Shown here in pieces: positions 34,201 through 44,999 of a stretch of DNA of 64,000 nt. The notes beneath the pieces are model-generated. The model was not told the origin of the DNA. It made no database searches and saw only the letters and a list, made by a program, of their open reading frames with translations. Position 1 is the first letter of the stretch. Each line of letters begins with the position of its first letter. The translations under genes were made by a program, and so were the position numbers. Source of the DNA: Psococerastis gibbosa. Lineage: Eukaryota; Arthropoda; Insecta; Psocodea; Psocidae. The stretch covers positions 25,136,290 to 25,200,289 of the forward strand of contig OZ020489.1 of the NCBI GenBank assembly GCA_963971405.1, given 5' to 3'.

Positions 34201-34358
34201 CAATGGTAAGCTTGTCTCAGCTTGTCCTTTATCGCTTGTAGCCGGTGTGGGTTGACTTCGAAAACGTGTAGGTTCTTAAGGAAAAATAACCATAATATCC
34301 GAAAAACCATGGGGTGGTTGGCATTGGGCCTTGGGGAAGGACCAATGAGCCACTATGT
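34201..34358 (-). repeat. Dispersed repeat R1, copy 2
   Basis: In the reverse sense to copy 1: GGTAAGCTTGTCTCAGCTTG, ATCGCTTGTAGCCGGTGTG, then ACCATAATATCCGAAA and AATGAGCCACTATG. The middle is shorter. Confidence 0.55.
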
Positions 34359-35090
34359 GTTGAAACCAGGACTAGATTCGTATAATGATGGTGTCAGTAG
34401 CTAGGTCATAGACAATAATTGTATAACATCACAAGAATAACTAGCAAAACTGACTCATCCGCTAAAATAATTAATAATAGGCATATACGTTTTTAAAAAA
34501 ATCAAATTTTAAAATTGCCACAGTTTTTCAACGGCTTCCTCGCCAGATCTTCCCTGTCCCTTATTTATTTATTTATTTTTTTTTTCAAACGAAGTTTAAT
34601 AAATGCATTAGTGTTACAAACAGGCACATATCGTATATAAAATGTTGTGGATAATTTCTTTTAAGAGATGAGACATTTTTGACAGCTCCACGTTCGATAT
34701 TTCATGTGATACACCTTAGGCTAAATTCCAAATTTCAATCTTCCTTAAAGAAATTTCTGGGAACGGGCCTGTCCCCATCTCATCCATGATTTATCCACTG
34801 TTGTGTCACCATCACACCTACCTACAGCATAAGACTTATTTGCAATAAGGGAATAGTACGGATTTGACAGGAATGAGTTATTGCCATAGGTTGTCACCAC
34901 ACTTACAACCGACTTTATTATCACTGATCAATGGCCTGTGTTTTCACACTGTTAACGCCACTTTATTCTATCCTTGCTCAGGTACTTTATGGCCTCTTTA
35001 TTTCAATCACCTGTTGAAATAATTTAATGCCTTACAGTTTACACTTTACAGTATACAGTGCGGCGTGGTGCGGTGCTGTAAGACTATATG

Positions 35091-35245
35091 ATAGAAATTT
35101 TTTCGGGGGTACATTTGAAGTCACTGGAGGTGAGGTAACCTCAATATAATTTAAAACTCCGTTCTATCTTGTGTAAGCTGCAAATACAGTATTTCGGGGG
35201 GGGGGGGGGGCGGGGTACCCCGGCATAGATTTTTCCCACGGCTTT
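35091..35245. repeat. G-tract dispersed repeat, copy 3
   Basis: It shares TTTTTTCGGGGGTACAT, GAGGTGAGGTAACCTCAATA and AACTCCGTTCTATCT with the other copies, then a long G run and a decayed CCCACGGCTTTG end. Confidence 0.5.
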
Positions 35246-35249
35246 GTCG

Positions 35250-36900
35250 CGTTAGTATAGGTAGACCTATATGACTTGTCTTTCATAATGGCATCTGAAA
35301 TTCACAGTACCTACAAGATCCCACAGTGAATTCACGATTTTTGTACAAAATAAAAAGTAAAAATAAAAATAAAAAAATAAAAAAAACAGAATTCCGCCTT
35401 CAAATCAAAATCCCATTTACTGGGCAGGTTATAAAGATAATATGGTATAAGTTGAAAATTAGAACCAAATTGCCATTATGTGAAAATGTGAATGGTTTTT
35501 ACAAGTTAGGCTACCTCTTTTAGTATGGTTGCAAACTACTAGTACAATGTATTATTTTTGGAACTCAGGGTCATGACATTTCAAAATTTTCTGTATCCCA
35601 AACGCCCCTTCTATTCCCCGGGGGAACCTACAGCAAACAACTGCATTGACTGTTATTGACTTATTGTTGCATGTCCATATTGTCATGTCCCTCCTGCCTG
35701 AATTCGTGCAAGGGCTGAAATATAGAAAGGGTTCTAAATTCCAAATTCGGCTAAGCTAGGTGCCCAAAGTTTTTTCAACGCACCGTGTATACCTACAGGC
35801 TACAGGTATACCATACCGGTTGAGAGGTACGTTGCTGCCGACTTGGAAAAGATTTTGAGGTTGCTCGGATATTAACTTATTTTAGCTTAGGGGTCTGTCC
35901 TATAATACGGATACGTATTTAGATGAGTTTGTTAAGTTGGTTCGATTAGCATACCATTTTCCACACGAACATGTGTCTATTTATATCTGTTAGAATGTTA
36001 GATAGTGCAAAATATACTTAATTTGAGCGTAGTTTGTAAAAAAATTTATCACACCTTTTAAATTTTTTTATTTTTAAAATCATTATTATTTTTCATCATT
36101 ATTTATTTTCATACGCAATTCTGTTAGAAAATTTTAGATAAACTACAGCATTAGAATATCTTGGTATGACTTTGATCTATACGACGTTTAGGGAGTGATC
36201 ACTTTCTCTAGAACGTAGGGGGTGCTTAAGCACTGGAGCACCGCCCACAAGTCGGCGTATATACATCTAATGCAGTACTGATGCGGTGCAGTAATAATTT
36301 CAAAATTATTAATACTGAACTAACTAAAGTATAATGCCAGGATATGTCGAAATTATGGTGTAAAAGCAAGAAACCCTGTGAAATACAAGCTATATGGCAG
36401 AAGGCATTTGAAAGTTTCTACAGTCACGATCTCCCTAATAATAAGATAATGCGCCTTGTTCGGACTCTTTTGGTCTTACAAACCTAAAAATGGTGCTGGC
36501 CTGCATTGACTTATTAACTCAACATAGTATGTTAACCTGGCGCTAATTTGGCCCCAACTCCGCAAAATTAAAGCACTGAGAACTTAAATCGCTGAGAAAA
36601 AATAGGGTTTCTATTTTGGCGTCGATATTTGCAACAGCCGCTGCCTATTCACTAGCATGTCCAAACAGATCCAATGATTTGAAGGTCTCAAAAATTTGGT
36701 GGAGTTATTGTCTAACTATTGATATTTGCTATTGTCCTTGTTTGCTACTATGGTATTTGATGGAATTGATACGCCATATTAGTTATAAGTCTATATTCAT
36801 TTATTGATGGTATTACTGGTACCCGTTTGTGTTAAGTGCCACCCTATTCGCGCATAAGGCAACATTAACTTTCTTAAAGAAATTTTATGGATGGGATTAT
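35250..36900. other. No gene recognised
   Basis: A-rich low-complexity sequence at 35340-35390; no supported frame. Confidence 0.45.
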
Positions 36901-36908
36901 ATATAATA

Positions 36909-37154
36909 TGAGTTGCCTATTAGCAAAAGCAATCCTGTCCACCCAGGTCGATTTTTCAGAAACCGCAAAAAACTGCTGTGCCGCAACGCCATGAGGTATA
37001 ACATTACAGTTTTTAAAGCTAATTTTAACAGTATTAGAATTGCTTTTGCGTCTCAATATCTGATTCATCGGAGTACTGAAAAATAAAAAAAATGGCGCGA
37101 ATATCTCAAAACTGAAAAAAATGGAGAGGATTGCCTTTGCTAATAGGCAACTCA
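36909..37154. mobile_element. MITE with about 32-bp terminal inverted repeats and TA duplication
   Basis: The left end TGAGTTGCCTATTAGCAAAA and the right end, its complement with two mismatches over about 32 bp, are flanked by TA. The 246-bp length, TA target and lack of coding fit a Tc1/mariner-type non-autonomous element. Confidence 0.7.
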
Positions 37155-38303
37155 TATATTGTATTTTAAAAAAGAAATAACATTGTCTTTATTTTCATAT
37201 CGGGTACATTTTTACATCAATTTTATTAACCCAGAAACCGTTCGGTACAGCTCAAATTAAGAAAAACACTGCAATAACACAGCCTATTGTGGAGTAAGTC
37301 AAGATTGGATCGACGTCGTTTTCTTTGGATCGATTAGAAAGCTGCATATACAACTAATAAAGATTTAAATAAAACAAAATTGTATACTATGAAGGAAGTT
37401 AAATTGTACTCAATTTTCTGTGTAAGATTTGCATTTTATTGGACTTTTAGGTAGGTTTGCAAATAAATGATTATTTATTTATATTTAAGGCTGGGCTTGG
37501 GAGGCATTCGCTAAGGGAGTAGTTTTAATTTTTGTACTTATTGGCCGCGAGTTAATAAAAGAATCCTACTTCTGGAGGAAACATCACCAAAACCCAGTCT
37601 TCTTAACGATTCTAAACAAATTCCGGCAGATTTGATCTAAACTTGTTGCACAATATTTGGTCTATTTCGTATTATGAAAACAGCCAAAGAAAAGACACAA
37701 GCACGCAACAGTATGTACAGTAGCGTCTCACTACAATCAGCACGAACACGAACCATGAACGTCCTAATTTCACAATTGGTAAATTTTCAGAAATTTTTAT
37801 ATAGCAATTTTTCAGGGTGCATGTAATGCTGGTGGTCCCGTGAATCCCTAGTTGATAGTACAGCTCCCACTCCACGAAGGGGCCGGGCCAACTTTGTAAA
37901 CATTTTGGGGGTGCTCAAATTCAAATTACTTTAGCTCAGGCTGTCCTAATATCGCAGTTTCAGGAGTGTGCTAAGGTTGTATTTTTCACACAAAATAATA
38001 TAAATGAAAGAATGAATGAATGTATTTACAAGACAATGTAAAATATATATGCACATTACAATAAATTGTTATCACTGGGCTTTAGAAGCCCTTACGCGAT
38101 CTGTACCTGTTACATTATGGTTGTTTTTTCTCAAATAAAAAATATTCTGCAAAAAAATTAAGATTAAAAATTATTAAATTTCTATTACTTGAATAGGAAT
38201 AAGGTGCATAAGGTTCATGTTTGGAATGCATTACAATTTTCAAGCATAGCCATAGCTGGACAACCATTGCTTTTATTGCCAACGATGGACCACATAATTG
38301 CAG

Positions 38304-38326
38304 ATTATTATTATTATTATTATTAT
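38304..38326 (+). repeat. Microsatellite (TTA)n
   Basis: Seven or so TTA/ATT triplets just before the LINE 3' fragment at 38370. Confidence 0.8.
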
Positions 38327-38369
38327 ATAAGAATATATTGTCAAGCAAACTAAACAAAAAATTTAACCA

Positions 38370-38985
38370 CATTGATGATAAATATAAGTACCTCGAAATA
38401 TTAAACCTAAAACAACTCTATACATTTAAAGTAATTAAATATAACTTCTTTGACAAGAATTTTAACATAGAAACAGAAAACAATTCACATCACAATACTC
38501 GAAATCCAAGAAACGTCAATTTGAAACCAGCCTACAACAAATACGGGAATAGATTAAATAGTATAACGAAAATTTTTAATGAATTGCCCATACAACTTAA
38601 AAAATTAACTAAAATAGGAGAGATAAAAACGAAAATTAAAAAATGGCTTTTGAATTAAAATACTTCGCTTTAAAACTTACTTTACTTTGTACTTTAATTA
38701 TTTTACTTTACTATAATTACTCTTTACGTTAACTTACAATTTTAAATGGTATGAATTAAACTGATTTGAAATTAAAACTAAGTTTTTTTTGCTAACACAG
38801 ACGTGAAATAGAAAACATGTTGCATCATCTACAGCGTTTACTGTGCGAGCCCCCGACAAGTTGATTAACTTGGGGGCCCACAGGTTATTTGTATTATAAG
38901 GGTATAATTGTTAATTTATAAATATATTCCTTCGGCGCAGGGGAGTACCGGCCGGAGAAGAAGAAAAAAAAAAAATATTGATCCA
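38370..38985 (+). mobile_element. 3' end of a second LINE
   Basis: From about 38375 to the stop at 38658 the plus strand encodes a LINE-type C-terminus: Y-L-E-I-L-N-L-K-Q-L-Y, then H-N-T-R-N-P, then F-N-E-L-P and a Lys-rich end finishing K-K-W-L-L-N. About 320 bp of 3' UTR follow, including a GC-rich hairpin-like segment (GAGCCCCCGAC ... GGGGGCCC, about 38848-38880) and an A-rich tail near 38964-38975. All RT catalytic motifs are absent. It differs in sequence from the LINE at 45 kb. Confidence 0.6.
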
Positions 38986-39480
38986 ATACAATACATTATG
39001 TTGATACAATAAAATCATATACCGCAAGGCTTCAGTCAGCCCGTGTGCGGTTTCGCTTATGGATAAACAGTACATGTAATTCAATCGCAATACAATACAG
39101 TAGTTAAATAATTAATTATTGGTTAGTAGTATTATTCAAATCAGGTTAGTTGTATCAGTAGATAGTTAGTAAGTTAGTAAAAGTTAATTCAATTAGTAAT
39201 GTTTGTTAGTAATTAATATATTTTCGCAGCCATTTCTCTAAATTTCTTTTAAAGATGGATATATTTTTAGCTGTTTTAATCTCAAGGGGAAGTTTGTTGT
39301 AGAAATGTAATCCAGTTAATTGTGTTTATAATGCATATTCGTCTTCGTTAAAGTAAAGTAACTTTTCCATAACTCCTCTAGCACGCCTGTAATAAAGAGC
39401 TTTACAAGTTAGGTACCCATATCAACATTAATAATAAATTTTGCAATTAGTAACGTCCGAATCGTGCCTGAGTGCAGATA
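38985..39480 (-). mobile_element. 3' end of a LINE on the opposite strand, degenerate
   Basis: Read on the minus strand, 39206-39320 encodes a LINE-like C-terminus (H-F-Y-N-K-L-P-L-E-I-K ... F-K-R-N-L-E-K-W-L) ending in TAA at 39206-39208. A stop lies just upstream of that stretch, so the coding part is decayed. A 3' UTR with a GC-rich segment and TTGTATTG repeats runs down to about 38985, where it meets the tail of the plus-strand LINE. Confidence 0.5.
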
Positions 39481-39878
39481 ACCCTGGTACATTTTCCTAA
39501 CGAACTAGGTAATTCAATAGGTTTTCATAATATTATAGTGTGTACGGTGTACTATAGTGTATGAAGTCAAGTCAAGCCTATCATAACTTCTCAACCATGT
39601 GTGGTAATTTCTCAGTTTCTTTATTATGCAGATAGGTTGCGCGAAATTATATTGCTTCAAACTGTGCAATGGTTGCATATATGCCTTCTAGATATTGTGC
39701 ATTTAATCTCGTAGTCATTAATGAAGGCTATAATTTTATAATTTATGGTTTATAGAGATGCCTGATTCATTTTCCGATAACATTACTTCTGTATACTATT
39801 GGTGAATGTTTGCTCATTTTTTGGTCAATTGTGAGCAAAGGTTTTACACGTTTTACTACAATTAAACATAGTCTTGGC

Positions 39879-40220
39879 CAGGGGTTCCCTAACTGTGGTC
39901 CATGGACTACAGGTGGTCCACAGACATTTATCAGGTGGTCAACAGAGCAAAGTAAGAAATAAGAAAATAATTCAGCTGAGTTATTGGAAATTAGAAGTAA
40001 GATACAGTAAGTTTTGGCACTGAACTATAAAATCTAATCGATATCAGTCCCAAGCATTTAATCAAATATTAGCACGTAGCCACGTATAGGCTAATTGTAC
40101 GCAGAAACTACTTGATTTTGGTCCCAGAATTTGATGATTTTCCTGTCATAGCCATGGTGGTCCACAGAAAATCACAAAATAATCTAATGGTCCACGGACA
40201 AAAAAGTTTGAGATCCCCTG
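39879..40220. mobile_element. hAT-like MITE with CAGGGGTTCCCTAACT ends
   Basis: The left end CAGGGGTTCCCTAACT and the right end AGTTTGAGATCCCCTG pair imperfectly and resemble the CAGGGGTTCTCAAACT ends typical of hAT elements. The flanks GTCTTGGC and GCCTAGGC agree at 6 of 8. Repeated GTGGTCCA motifs lie near both ends. Confidence 0.65.
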
Positions 40221-40761
40221 GCCTAGGCTTTATGACACACGGAATGAATATTGCCTATGCGCATAGCATGGTTCCGGCCGTCTGTCGTAACTACAATAAA
40301 AAATATTAAATGTGAATTGATAATAAGCAGCGATGGTTTCAAAATAATATTTGCATTAATATGATATTAATAATGCACTGTGCTGATGGTCAAAATGTCA
40401 TATACGAACATTGTCTGTGAATATGATTTGCGAATGTGTAATTCCAAATTAATTCAAGCCAATATCAAAATTCACGCAAATTGATACACAAGCCGCACCT
40501 TCAAAGTCCGTACCAGATCTGGTATCAGTTTCCAATTTTGGCAAATGACACTAACGTACAAAAATAATTATTTAAACCACGTAACTACGGTTATAAAACT
40601 AATCCGCTCTAAAGCAGTACATTCAACTGTTTTGCCATATTGGTACCACTAGGAAGAAAAAAGTTCCACTTACATATAGCACATCCAACAATGACTGAAC
40701 ACAAATAAATCTCCGTTGACAAACAATCCTTCATTATTCCTATCTGCATTAATTCCCGTAA

Positions 40762-41014
40762 GGCGGATATTCCACTTGTCATTTTTTCTTCATTTCTGCA
40801 TTAAAATATGATGAGATTTTTGTTTTAAGGAGACTATTATCCGTTATAAATTAAGTTATAATATGGTAGAGACATCAATAATAAGTTTCTACCATATTAT
40901 AACTTAATTTATGATCGACAAGTTAAGCATCCACATATAATAGTCTCATTAAAACAAAAATCTCATCATTTTTAATGAACAGATGAAGAAAAAATGACAA
41001 GTGGAATACTCGCC
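40762..41014. mobile_element. Foldback MITE, 253 bp, TAA duplication
   Basis: Ends GGCGGATATTCCACTTG and CAAGTGGAATACTCGCC are flanked by TAA on both sides. Complementary arms of nearly 80 bp (including GATGAGATTTTTGTTTTAA) surround a second palindrome (AAGTTATAATATGGTAGA and its complement), so the element can fold end to end. The interior differs from the other foldbacks; only the termini are shared. Confidence 0.8.
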
Positions 41015-41127
41015 TAAGTGAATTTGCATTTATTGGGGGTTATTTAGAATAGTCGACACCTATTCTCGGATTAGTTATTCTTTTACGTTGGTATTATGGC
41101 TGCACGATTGTAAAGGTAGAATTAATG

Positions 41128-41263
41128 ATTTCGCTGGCATGGTTCGTAGCTTAATCGTATTTGTGCGAGTTTCTGGACACCATGCGATCGGAGGCATCCC
41201 GTAACTCAACACTTGTATTACCTGCAGAAGCCACTGAACAGGTTATTGGGATGCATTAATTTA
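41128..41263 (+). mobile_element. tRNA-derived SINE, family A, copy 5, split by a MITE
   Basis: The divergent body has TTGTGCGAGTTTCTGGACAC and CATGCGATCGGAGGCAT. It is interrupted at 41263; the missing tail TTGCATGCGATTAACC is found after the MITE, from 41606. Confidence 0.5.
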
Positions 41264-41601
41264 ATGAGGTTCTGTAGGGACATTTTTGGTCACTAGGTTC
41301 GCTGACGACAAACCGATATCCATATTATTCAAAATGGCCGCCGTTTGCATGTGAAAGCTAAGCTCTCTGCATCTAATTAATTCTTTCAATATTTTTATAA
41401 TATTTTTACTATGCCTTATTTCGCTGCAGATAATTTAATATATATATATATTCTCCATGATTTATAGACAAATATAACTTTAAAATAATACATAAATAAA
41501 ATAATTTTAAAATAGTATTGAGGCTTATGGAAAAATCAACGCTTTGATATCAGTGCAACTGGTGCTGCCATCTACAAAATGACGTCACAAATGAACCTCA
41601 T
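41264..41601. mobile_element. TA-flanked MITE inserted in a SINE
   Basis: The ends ATGAGGTTC and GAACCTCAT are flanked by TA on both sides. The 338-bp AT-rich interior has no ORF and contains an AT dinucleotide run near 41438-41451. The insertion splits a family A SINE: the SINE body stops at 41263 and its tail (TTGCATGCGATTAACC) resumes just after 41603. Confidence 0.65.
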
Positions 41602-42407
41602 TACTTGCATGCGATTAACCATTTTTTAATGGAATAAAAAAAAATCATTATCAACTCTTTGTTGTCCGTGCTTAACACGGAGCCATTATACAGTTGAAGT
41701 ATACATTGTAATAATAAATTAGTTTGAAAATGTGCGTAATTAATCTTTTTCTTGTTAATAACAGTTCAATTTTTCAATTAAACCTTGAAATGAAATTATG
41801 AAACTTTCCTTAATCAGTGGGTATGTACTGCAATAAACTGTCAGTTAATGAGTAAAACAATAGGTCTAAAAACAAACTACACACAATAGGTTGGGCAAAA
41901 AGTGGTACCCAAACATCAGAATAAAAATAATCATTATATTCTCAAGAAACTCGAGACCGGTCGGGGCTCGCCACACAGTCTACCTCGGTGCGCATTCTCC
42001 AAGCCTAATAGACCTAGTTAATTTATTGCATGCGTTCCTTTGTTAAGGAGTGATTTATTCTGGGACTCAATTTCACGTGTAACTATAAAGTACAAGAATA
42101 GAGTACTGCGTAAACCGCAAGTCCCCTTTGTAACCTCGGTCGGTAATTGCTTTTTAAAAAGACTATATGCGCGGGTGATGAAGAGGTTGCGCTGCGGCAT
42201 GATTATCTCTCACTTAGAAAGCCTCGTAACTTAATTTACGGTTAAAGAGCTCAAGTGGCGACTGACGATTATGACTGATTTATGCTTTATTATGCTTTAC
42301 CGGTATACGGTAAACCTTTTAGCATTAGGTGTATATGTGTCTGTATGTGGGTAATTATTTGCAATGAATTGTGATTGGTTGGTGCTATTAAATTACAATA
42401 TCTGAGT

Positions 42408-42553
42408 CAGGACATATAGAGTAGTGGCACGGACTCCTACTTTCAACCGAAAGTTTGTTGGTTTGAGTACCACACTTGCTTTTGCACTTCGGGTCTTCCC
42501 AGTTGCGTGTAAGAGTGGGTTTTATGGCCCGCTAGGTTGGCTTCAGTGCCGAA
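42408..42553 (+). mobile_element. tRNA-derived SINE, family B, copy 4
   Basis: TAGAGTAGTGGCACGGACTC (A box), TTGTTGGTTTGAGTACCAC (B box) and GTGTAAGAGTGGGTTTTAT are readable. The middle is shortened relative to copy 1. Confidence 0.65.
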
Positions 42554-42645
42554 TGAACCTTTGTTGAGGCCGTGAGGCCAGCCCGCTGACCCAATGTGGA
42601 GGTTCTGATATTGCCTTTTTCTTTCCTTTTTTTCTTTTTTATATA

Positions 42646-42805
42646 AACGGTTAATCGCGTACAAACAATTTAATGAATGTATCCGATTAACCTCTTCAAT
42701 CGCCTCACTAAGCCACCTATTAGGTACTTTTGTCGAGTTACGACACGTCTCCGACCGCAAGTCGAGTTCAAGTACAAGCACGCTACCACCTTGCCACCAA
42801 AGTCG
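42646..42805 (-). mobile_element. tRNA-derived SINE, family A, copy 4
   Basis: It lies in reverse, from GGTTAATCGCGTACAAACAA through CGCCTCACTAAGCCACC to GCTACCACCTTGCCACC. It abuts the family B SINE in the other orientation, so a long minus-strand frame here is only read-through of both repeats. Confidence 0.65.
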
Positions 42806-43714
42806 CCTAAACATGTCCGAAACCAAAACACCTTGCAAACTAGCACCTAATTCAGCTACCTGAGCTGAGAGAAGTGTAATCTACAAAGACTCGAGATCCC
42901 GTAACATCCTATAGCCCTTCATTAAGGGAAACGGTTTTGAGATAGAAGTAGCAGTATATTCATCTGCAGTCCGATCATGGCGATTTGGGATTATTATAAT
43001 ACCTTAATCCGTGGGTATGTTCTGCAATAAACTCTAATACAGTAGTAAGGTGTCACGTGATGGTGTTAAAATATGCGCGGGAAATTCAAATTAATAAATT
43101 ATTAGAATGCAAAAGAATGGTTTAAGGAAATACGAATAAACATTATAATGTACAGGTAGAATTTTGAAATACCATATAATAAGAATTTTAATGTCTACAT
43201 CTAAGAGAAAAAAAATTAAAAACTCACCAAAAATATTAAATTAACAATTTGAATTTCCCGCGCATTTTGCACTCATTTGTTTAAAACAATTAATGAATAA
43301 ACCCGGTATTACAATAATCCCAAATCACCATGATCGGGCTGATGGGGCACAAGGCATGAGCAAATCCGTGTCCCAAAATAACATTGTAACTTATATGTAA
43401 TGTATAGGTACTTCATGGCGATCAGTTTATTGTCAAAAAAACAACAGTAGACGGAATGATTGTGTATAAAGCTGTGCATATCAAAATAATGCGTAATACA
43501 CTCGCCATCAACAGGTTTGCCCACATCGAAAACTGACTGACAGCGTCATAGTGCCCGTGATTGGATGAGAAAACTATAAATATTTCTGCACATACCTGTA
43601 AATATCGATTCTATGATCACTTCACTTCACGTTTCTCCTTGACCAGTAACCCCGGACAAGGTGCATATGTTGAAAAACATTGGTATAATAGTATAATTCA
43701 TAATAAATTCAAAT

Positions 43715-43733
43715 AAATAATAATAATAATAAT
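43715..43733 (+). repeat. Microsatellite (ATA)n
   Basis: An uninterrupted run of about six AAT/ATA triplets in an AT-rich stretch. Confidence 0.75.
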
Positions 43734-44580
43734 GCGTGTATTTATCCAAAAACATTACAAATTTTACTGAACCGGTGCCACAAAGCCAAAAAGGCGCGAT
43801 TGAACACCTAAACAAAATCAACGGGTGTTGTACAAATACATTAGCGTAAAACCACTTATTTTAAAGATTGATTTTCTCAAAGGGAAATATTTATAGTCGA
43901 CCGACGAGGAATGAAATGCATATTGGAGGTAAATCGTGATGGAAGGTTCCTAAAGCTCACGTCATTCACGTGCCGCTTTTAGATTTATGTCAATTTTCCA
44001 TGCTACAATACCACTACTTTCGCATTTTCTTTCCTCAATTCCATTTATATTCAATGCAGTTGACTTTAAAAAGTTATAGTAGTGCCAGTGTTCCGTAGCC
44101 CAAATTGTTTTTGCTCGAATTCACATGAGGGTAGAGTCAATATATACCTACTTCGTTAGTAATAAGTAATTTAGGCAACAAAATAAAACTCTCAGGTTCG
44201 TTAATAAAGGTTTTATGGATACATGCGAAGAGGTAGATTTTGAGACCATAATAATGTTTTAGTATAGTTGTAGTTTCTATCGTTTTAGTTTCCTTCTTTG
44301 AAAATCTGAATTTTGGCCTCAAATCTTTTTAGTTCTTATATTGTTTTCAGCACCTTGCCTCCACGTGCAAAATGGCTGCACAATGGCAAGGGACCAAAGA
44401 AGAAAAATTTATCTTCTACAAAAATGTGAACGTGTGAGGCATACAAAAAACAGTGAAATACAGTAGGGTCTGACCCCATCTACCCTTCCCCAGCATGCTA
44501 TTCATATACAAGCAGTTTTCAGTATGGCCGCTAGCCCTTCCAATACTTTCCGACAGCTGATAATCAACACCTTTGTTGTG

Positions 44581-44604
44581 TCTCTCTCTCTTTCTTTCTC
44601 TCTT
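44581..44604 (+). repeat. CT-rich microsatellite
   Basis: TCTCTCTCTC, TTTCTTTC and TCTC in succession. Confidence 0.7.
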
Positions 44605-44999
44605 ATACTCTTTGTCACACAACAGGATGATGATTATTGTAATGGTGGCAGTAAATGGCAAGGGATTTTGGGGATCTTTTTAAACCCCTGGAGAGAATAC
44701 ATGAGGGGGTTGCTTTGATATTGAGGCCCCACCCCACCTTTCCCTTTTATGAAAAGTGGGCTTAATAGCCCTCATTGTTTGATTGTGTTGGCCATAAGCC
44801 GTGTGCAGGCTAATATTGCGTGTGTAGGGTACATTTACTTCCTGTTTATTAGTTTCGAAAATTTAAACCGTTTTTGGCTATTTGGGTTATCATGAGGGAC
44901 TAGCAGCAAAAGTTTTGGGGTGCTCGGTTTTAACTTCCTGTACATAATATAGTTTACAAAAAAATATTTTATGTTGTTTTCTTCGTCTGTCCAACCTAA

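Larger units (their letters stand above)
42814..44990. other. No gene recognised
   Basis: Two microsatellites and short frames only. The 64-codon frame at 44524 is overlapped by the CT-rich run. Confidence 0.45.

Noticed and set aside
42443..42838. 131-codon minus-strand open frame
   Set aside because: It only reads through a reverse family A SINE and the adjoining family B SINE.
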